Below are positions 62,501 to 64,000 of a DNA stretch of 64,000 bases, piece by piece (positions within the stretch are counted from its first letter, which is position 1; each line of letters begins with the position of its first letter). The notes below the pieces were generated by a model that saw only the letters and a list, made by a program, of their open reading frames with translations, had not been told where the DNA came from and ran no database searches. The translations under genes were made by a program, and so were the position numbers. Origin of the DNA: Syngnathus acus (lineage: Eukaryota; Chordata; Actinopteri; Syngnathiformes; Syngnathidae); assembly GCF_901709675.1 (NCBI RefSeq), contig NC_051107.1:4650001-4714000 (forward strand), read 5' to 3'.

Positions 62501-63916
62501 CTGAACCGGGACCAGTCCTCACCCAAACCTGCAGGGGACACGTGAGTACCGTCAGAACCTGGCTTCTGTGGTGGATCTGCGGTGTTGACGGCGACGTTGT
62601 GGGTTTTTTTTAGTTCGAGTCCGCTTCCTGTGTTGGTTGAAGAAGAGGAAAGCAAGCAGGAGGGCAACGCCGCAGTGTTAACCCAACAGGCCGCCATGGC
62701 AGGTAGGAAACCCGGGGGACGGTTCTAGCATGTGAGTACTAGTTTTGGCACCCACGTGCGTTTTCCTCAAGGGACAGAACCGCTCGACGGCATCGACCCA
62801 ACCGCTCAGACTGAGCGTCAGCAGGGAAACGCATCGGCGGTGCAGAACGGCCAATCAGAAAGCGGCAAGACGAGTAAATCGGGAGAAAATAAGAAAGAAC
62901 TTGTAAGATTGAGCAGATTTGGTCTGTGAGGTTAAAATTGTACGACATAAATGGTTGCTCTGGACCTGAAGGAGTCACAAGAGGCGGACGCCGCAGAAGA
63001 ACCAAAAGCGGAGCAGGCCAAACCTGAAGCCGAGTTGCCGAGCATCTCCGCTCGGACCGACTCGTGCAAAGAGGATAAGCAAAGGTAACACAATATTTAC
63101 ATCTACTAATAATTCGGCTAATTGCTCTTGTTGTCTTTTTCAGCAGCCTGTCAGCCAACGACAAGGAGATTGAGGTGAAGCACATTTTGTAAGAATGAAG
63201 AAAATCCCAGCCGTGAGAATTAAATTTTTCTCATTTCTTTTTCTCAGTCCGAGTTCCAGCGTTTGGCTCTGGGCTTCAAGTGCGACATGTTTACATTAGA
63301 CAAGAGACTCCGGCTGGAGGAGCGTTCACGCGATCTGGCCGAGGAGAACGTCCGAAGGGAGGTGTCCAGCTGCCAGGGATTACTGCAGGTCCAAGATTTC
63401 GGTGGTGCCCAAACTGCGGCATGAGGGCCATTTGCGGCCCATTTGACGATTCAACATTTTTTTTTTCCTAGGCTCTGACTCCTTTATGCGAAGATGACAA
63501 CCAATCAATGGAGATCATCCACAGGCTCCAGAAGAACCTGGATATCCTCATCCAGTCCATGACCCGAGTGTCAAGTCGCTCCGAGATGCTCGGAGCCATC
63601 CATCAGGTATGTGTGTCGCTAAAAAGGTTTTTTTTTAAATAATCATTGGGGACTTGGCAGGAAAATCGTATCGGTAAGGCGGTGGAAGTGATGATTCAGC
63701 ACGTGGAGAACTTGCGGCGGGTCTACACCAAGGAGCACGCCGAGTTACTGGAACTGCGGGAAGCGCTCACGCAGAACGAGAGGTCGTTCGGATCGCACTT
63801 CGACAGAGGTCAGCTCCGTCGACGTGCATCGCAAACACCCCGGAGTGCTCCACTGACAATTTTCCCCCCCAGATGAATTCCGCGGCAAGAAACCGACAAC
63901 ATCACAATACTACAAG
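56013..63916 (+). CDS. irag2: IRAG2/LRMP (JAW1) family protein, 5' 31 coding exons, 3' end beyond window
   Basis: Thirty-one exons join in a single frame to 1167 codons. Domain order: IRAG-family N-terminal signature NPVDSICRKLQTIQ (residues 12-25); Ser/Pro-rich linker to about 190; an EF-hand-like pair (about 205-284); coiled coil rich in QKLQEE and EENQKL-type heptads (about 320-500); helical segments to about 710; acidic low-complexity linker (710-1005); and the conserved IRAG/LRMP C-terminal domain, LGFKCDMFTLDKRLRLEERS to ALTQNERSF (1012-1150). Family members are tail-anchored in the ER and outer nuclear envelope, bind IP3 receptors and serve cGMP-kinase signalling; the zebrafish orthologue (futile cycle) is needed for pronuclear congression. 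Neighbouring bcat1 fixes the identity as irag2, not irag1. The ATG has A at -3 and G at +4. The membrane anchor and tail must lie past 64000. The protein is at least twice the length of the 555-aa human form. Confidence 0.93.
56713..56817 (+). CDS. irag2: irag2 coding exon 2, first EF-hand-like helix (residues 190-224)
   Basis: Encodes AEVSLICEENLLDTIFHACD plus TQRRG. The LLDTIFHACDTQRRG text looks like the entering helix and first half of a degenerate EF-hand loop. Confidence 0.9.
56886..57066 (+). CDS. irag2: irag2 coding exon 3, EF-hand-like pair (residues 225-284)
   Basis: Encodes KVYVSHIVDFLRHTTSRTSE, then LEELCNMLDPERKDVSIDLD and TYHAVMREWIDDC. It completes the first loop (DTQRRGKVYVSH, position 12 His in place of Glu) and supplies a second (DPERKDVSIDLD). 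Neither keeps the full calcium-ligand pattern. Confidence 0.92.
57130..57167 (+). CDS. irag2: irag2 coding exon 4 (residues 285-297)
   Basis: A 38-nt exon encoding REESSEDGTQVNA. Introns of 63 and 69 bp flank it. Phases 2 and 1. Confidence 0.85.
57237..57306 (+). CDS. irag2: irag2 coding exon 5 (residues 298-320)
   Basis: Encodes RRTINMTSGSLEGFGGDASK plus AE. The SGSLEGFGGD text resembles the segment leading into the KASH5/LRMP-type coiled coil. Confidence 0.88.
57367..57525 (+). CDS. irag2: irag2 coding exon 6, coiled coil (residues 321-373)
   Basis: Encodes ETSELVYCLADLQMSNQKLQ, then EEVKKLKQTVEVMEESNQKL and ADENEVLRNQIRA. Strong heptad periodicity begins here. Ends at phase 2. Confidence 0.94.
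57603..57720 (+). CDS. irag2: irag2 coding exon 7, coiled coil (residues 374-413)
   Basis: Encodes QQQLIHKEKMLHDEVEEMKA and ALSCTEEDRALASARSKHV. Two donors 3 nt apart (CAC|GTGGTC at 57718 and GTG|GTCGGA at 57721) both keep phase 0 and differ by one Val codon. Confidence 0.88.
57790..57840 (+). CDS. irag2: irag2 coding exon 8, coiled coil (residues 414-430)
   Basis: Encodes EKENQDLIAKIASIEDE. Seventeen codons, phase 0 at both ends. The intron after it is 52 bp. Confidence 0.92.
57893..57970 (+). CDS. irag2: irag2 coding exon 9, coiled coil (residues 431-456)
   Basis: Encodes NFKVTMEMDKLQKRIAELRD plus INDDLE. Phase 0 at both ends. Confidence 0.92.
58066..58122 (+). CDS. irag2: irag2 coding exon 10, coiled coil (residues 457-475)
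   Basis: Encodes VQIHSFDTVITEKESLIQE. Phase 0 at both ends, acceptor CCATAG. Confidence 0.9.
58199..58258 (+). CDS. irag2: irag2 coding exon 11, coiled coil (residues 476-495)
   Basis: Encodes RSRQIEDLKAAVEEYSSITE. Phase 0 at both ends, acceptor TTACACAG. Confidence 0.9.
58336..58400 (+). CDS. irag2: irag2 coding exon 12 (residues 496-516)
   Basis: Encodes LLRADKSKLENHMQVMHQDL plus S. Donor GTGAGT, phase 2. The following 265-bp intron carries a LINE remnant. Confidence 0.9.
58470..58590 (-). mobile_element. LINE reverse-transcriptase remnant in irag2 intron 12
   Basis: The minus strand reads [10 protein letters not shown] and then, after a one-base frameshift, LFIVFINEILKAIH, matching a conserved RT stretch of non-LTR retrotransposons. 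It is a third short remnant with the same motif within 5.2 kb. Confidence 0.7.
58666..58759 (+). CDS. irag2: irag2 coding exon 13 (residues 517-548)
   Basis: Encodes AGVSLSVAYRLNQNASGSLQ and TELALAQSPLE. Acceptor CTAAGCAG, phases 2 and 0. Confidence 0.87.
58822..58938 (+). CDS. irag2: irag2 coding exon 14 (residues 549-587)
   Basis: Encodes SVCFASPLDETLDKEVLLMM and HGPSPDIMALEFKKLLNRL. Predicted helical; phase 0 at both ends. Confidence 0.9.
59033..59134 (+). CDS. irag2: irag2 coding exon 15 (residues 588-621)
   Basis: Encodes KNDFREDTTTVVSTLKALLS and EHTEPSGDIQTSLE. Phase 0 at both ends. Confidence 0.9.
59381..59532 (+). CDS. irag2: irag2 coding exon 16 (residues 622-671)
   Basis: Encodes AVQVELDATREDWALSLDQL and AQYTDSIEKELVKMAGNMRR. 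Helical. Donor GTAGTT, phase 2, followed by the longest internal intron (763 bp). Confidence 0.91.
59662..59882. mobile_element. Non-autonomous DNA transposon (CAATGGCAAAGCTAGG ends), irag2 intron 16
   Basis: The left end CAATGGCAAAGCTAGG and the reverse complement of the right end, CAGTGGCAGCGCTAAG, match at 12 of 16 positions. The right half is G/C-homopolymer rich (GGGGGGCCCCTGCCCCTGCG). The end matches the fragment at 24014-24138. No clear target-site duplication could be seen, so the superfamily (hAT-like) is tentative. Confidence 0.55.
60030..60037 (+). promoter_or_regulatory. irag2: TATA-box word inside irag2 intron 16
   Basis: TATATAAG sits 259 bp upstream of coding exon 17. CAGTCTCAG follows about 20-30 bp later as a possible initiator. 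If used, it would start a shorter transcript lacking the N-terminal and main coiled-coil exons. This rests on sequence words only. Confidence 0.25.
60296..60407 (+). CDS. irag2: irag2 coding exon 17 (residues 672-709)
   Basis: Encodes VQDQENQKRQLGEELEQLKT and PQDSREASCQTPAPEEE. End of the helical region and start of the acidic linker. Phases 2 and 0. Confidence 0.9.
60468..60663 (+). CDS. irag2: irag2 coding exon 18, acidic linker (residues 710-774)
   Basis: Encodes TGEDLEWDEEYALQDFLKNE, then TEDERWTVVNGSGGGEARN and SAKPEDSRCLA. Strongly acidic. Donor GTAAGT, phase 1. Confidence 0.9.
60769..60816 (+). CDS. irag2: Possible 48-nt cassette exon of irag2
   Basis: ATTCAAG acceptor and GTAAGA donor bound 48 nt that, spliced from exon 18 (phase 1), read GRSVSLDAVHRSLGSR without a stop and return to phase 1 for the next exon. 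Length and symmetric phases allow inclusion or skipping without a frame change. The polypyrimidine tract is weak. It is not counted in the 1167 codons. Confidence 0.4.
61160..61197 (+). CDS. irag2: irag2 coding exon 19 (residues 775-787)
   Basis: Encodes TPEVRVSQPCLQ after a split Gly codon. An upstream donor, GAA|GTAAGG at 61171, and the CAG|GTAAAA donor at 61198 both end in phase 0, so a 27-nt difference by alternative donor use is possible. Confidence 0.7.
61488..61578 (+). CDS. irag2: irag2 coding exon 20, acidic linker (residues 788-817)
   Basis: Encodes NEAAVPSDAHSQAVSSEHPA and ADAPSHSESH. Low-complexity Ala/Ser/His. Donor GTAAGA, phase 1. Confidence 0.85.
61703..61826 (+). CDS. irag2: irag2 coding exon 21 (residues 818-858)
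   Basis: Encodes ETETPSSQSVTQNLSTSSDQ and DQTKMPTTTENQPDEVTPTN, then E. Acceptor CTGCACAG follows a G-run. Ends phase 2 at GTGAAA. An inner GAG|GTCACG donor is a less likely alternative. Confidence 0.82.
62043..62091 (+). CDS. irag2: irag2 coding exon 22 (residues 859-875)
   Basis: Encodes SVQPLGEDHEGGSEEAE. Acceptor GCACACAG, donor GTGAGC, phases 2 and 0. Confidence 0.83.
62498..62541 (+). CDS. irag2: irag2 coding exon 23 (residues 876-889)
   Basis: Encodes NLNRDQSSPKPAGD. Acceptor TTCTTCAG, donor GTGAGT, phases 0 and 2. Confidence 0.83.
62614..62702 (+). CDS. irag2: irag2 coding exon 24 (residues 890-919)
   Basis: Encodes SSPLPVLVEEEESKQEGNAA and VLTQQAAMA. Acceptor TTTTTTTAG. Phases 2 and 1. 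Confidence 0.84.
62772..62902 (+). CDS. irag2: irag2 coding exon 25 (residues 920-963)
   Basis: Encodes TEPLDGIDPTAQTERQQGNA and QNGQSESGKTSKSGENKKEL. Hydrophilic linker. Phases 1 and 0. Confidence 0.84.
62972..63084 (+). CDS. irag2: irag2 coding exon 26 (residues 964-1000)
   Basis: Encodes ESQEADAAEEPKAEQAKPEA and ELPSISARTDSCKEDKQ. Ends phase 2 at GTAACA. Confidence 0.84.
63144..63174 (+). CDS. irag2: irag2 coding exon 27 (residues 1001-1011)
   Basis: Encodes SSLSANDKEIE in 31 nt. The acceptor is a tandem CAGCAG, so one serine may be optional. Confidence 0.82.
63248..63388 (+). CDS. irag2: irag2 coding exon 28, C-terminal domain (residues 1012-1058)
   Basis: Encodes SEFQRLALGFKCDMFTLDKR, then LRLEERSRDLAEENVRREVS and SCQGLLQ. 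This is the start of the most conserved IRAG/LRMP domain. Phase 0 at both ends. Confidence 0.95.
63401..63442 (+). mobile_element. hAT-derived fragment in irag2 intron 28
   Basis: GGTGGTGCCCAAACTGCGGC followed by GAGGGCCATTTGCGGCCCA is the typical end text of an abundant hAT-derived family in fish. It lies inside an 83-bp intron. No other end is visible. Confidence 0.5.
63472..63606 (+). CDS. irag2: irag2 coding exon 29, C-terminal domain (residues 1059-1103)
   Basis: Encodes ALTPLCEDDNQSMEIIHRLQ, then KNLDILIQSMTRVSSRSEML and GAIHQ. LTPLCEDDNQ and SRSEMLGAIHQ are near-invariant in the family. Phase 0 at both ends. Confidence 0.96.
63661..63808 (+). CDS. irag2: irag2 coding exon 30, C-terminal domain (residues 1104-1152)
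   Basis: Encodes ENRIGKAVEVMIQHVENLRR, then VYTKEHAELLELREALTQNE and RSFGSHFDR. Strong family match. Phase 1 at the donor GTCAGC. Confidence 0.96.
63873..63916 (+). CDS. irag2: irag2 coding exon 31 (residues 1153-1167)
   Basis: Encodes DEFRGKKPTTSQYYK; phase 0 at the GTGCAA donor. The remaining 84 bases are intron. Exons for the rest of the tail and the membrane anchor lie beyond the window. Confidence 0.9.
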
Positions 63917-64000
63917 GTGCAAACTCGCCTAATCGCATCCACGTGTGTATAAAATTGTGTTGACTTCATTTTGGCCCCGCCCCCCTCGCATATAACCACC

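Overview
The window is vertebrate nuclear DNA, almost certainly from a percomorph-type teleost fish. The evidence is two multi-exon genes with GT-AG introns, many of them only 59-83 bp; abundant CA/GT microsatellites; teleost-type hAT elements and LINE remnants; and gene order. A branched-chain aminotransferase (bcat1, minus strand) lies head-to-head with a long IRAG/LRMP-family gene (irag2, formerly lrmp, plus strand). This matches the vertebrate block SOX5 - BCAT1 - IRAG2(LRMP). The species cannot be named from sequence alone.

Layout. (1) About 1-52.2 kb contains no recognisable protein-coding gene. It holds microsatellites, a few transposon ends, and many unique AT-rich stretches dense in TAATTA/ATTA, SOX-like (CCATTGT) and octamer-like words. 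By synteny this is probably the interval beyond the 5' side of sox5, and its texture suits a regulatory landscape of conserved noncoding elements. That reading is inference, because no alignment could be run. Notable structures are a two-copy 180-bp tandem repeat with an internal palindrome (1.3-1.7 kb), a 180-bp TG tract (10.1 kb), an 0.8-kb hexanucleotide array with higher-order periods (30.3-31.1 kb), and a complete non-autonomous hAT element with target-site duplications (38.5 kb).

(2) 52.27-54.87 kb: bcat1 on the minus strand, ten coding exons, 372 aa. The PLP lysine context ([12 protein letters not shown]) and the redox CMIC centre are intact. There is no mitochondrial presequence, so this is the cytosolic isoform.

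(3) About 55.0-55.43 kb: a compact presumed bidirectional promoter with a perfect palindromic NRF1 site, with candidate 5' UTR exons on both strands.

(4) 55.99 kb to the window end: irag2 on the plus strand. Thirty-one in-frame coding exons (1167 codons so far) encode an N-terminal IRAG signature, a degenerate EF-hand-like pair, a long coiled coil, an acidic low-complexity linker built from many small exons, and the conserved IRAG/LRMP C-terminal helical domain. The expected C-terminal membrane anchor lies beyond position 64000.

The two genes have unrelated functions: cytosolic leucine/isoleucine/valine transamination, and an ER/nuclear-envelope tail-anchored coiled-coil protein. Their adjacency probably reflects the shared promoter and conserved synteny next to sox5, not a common pathway.
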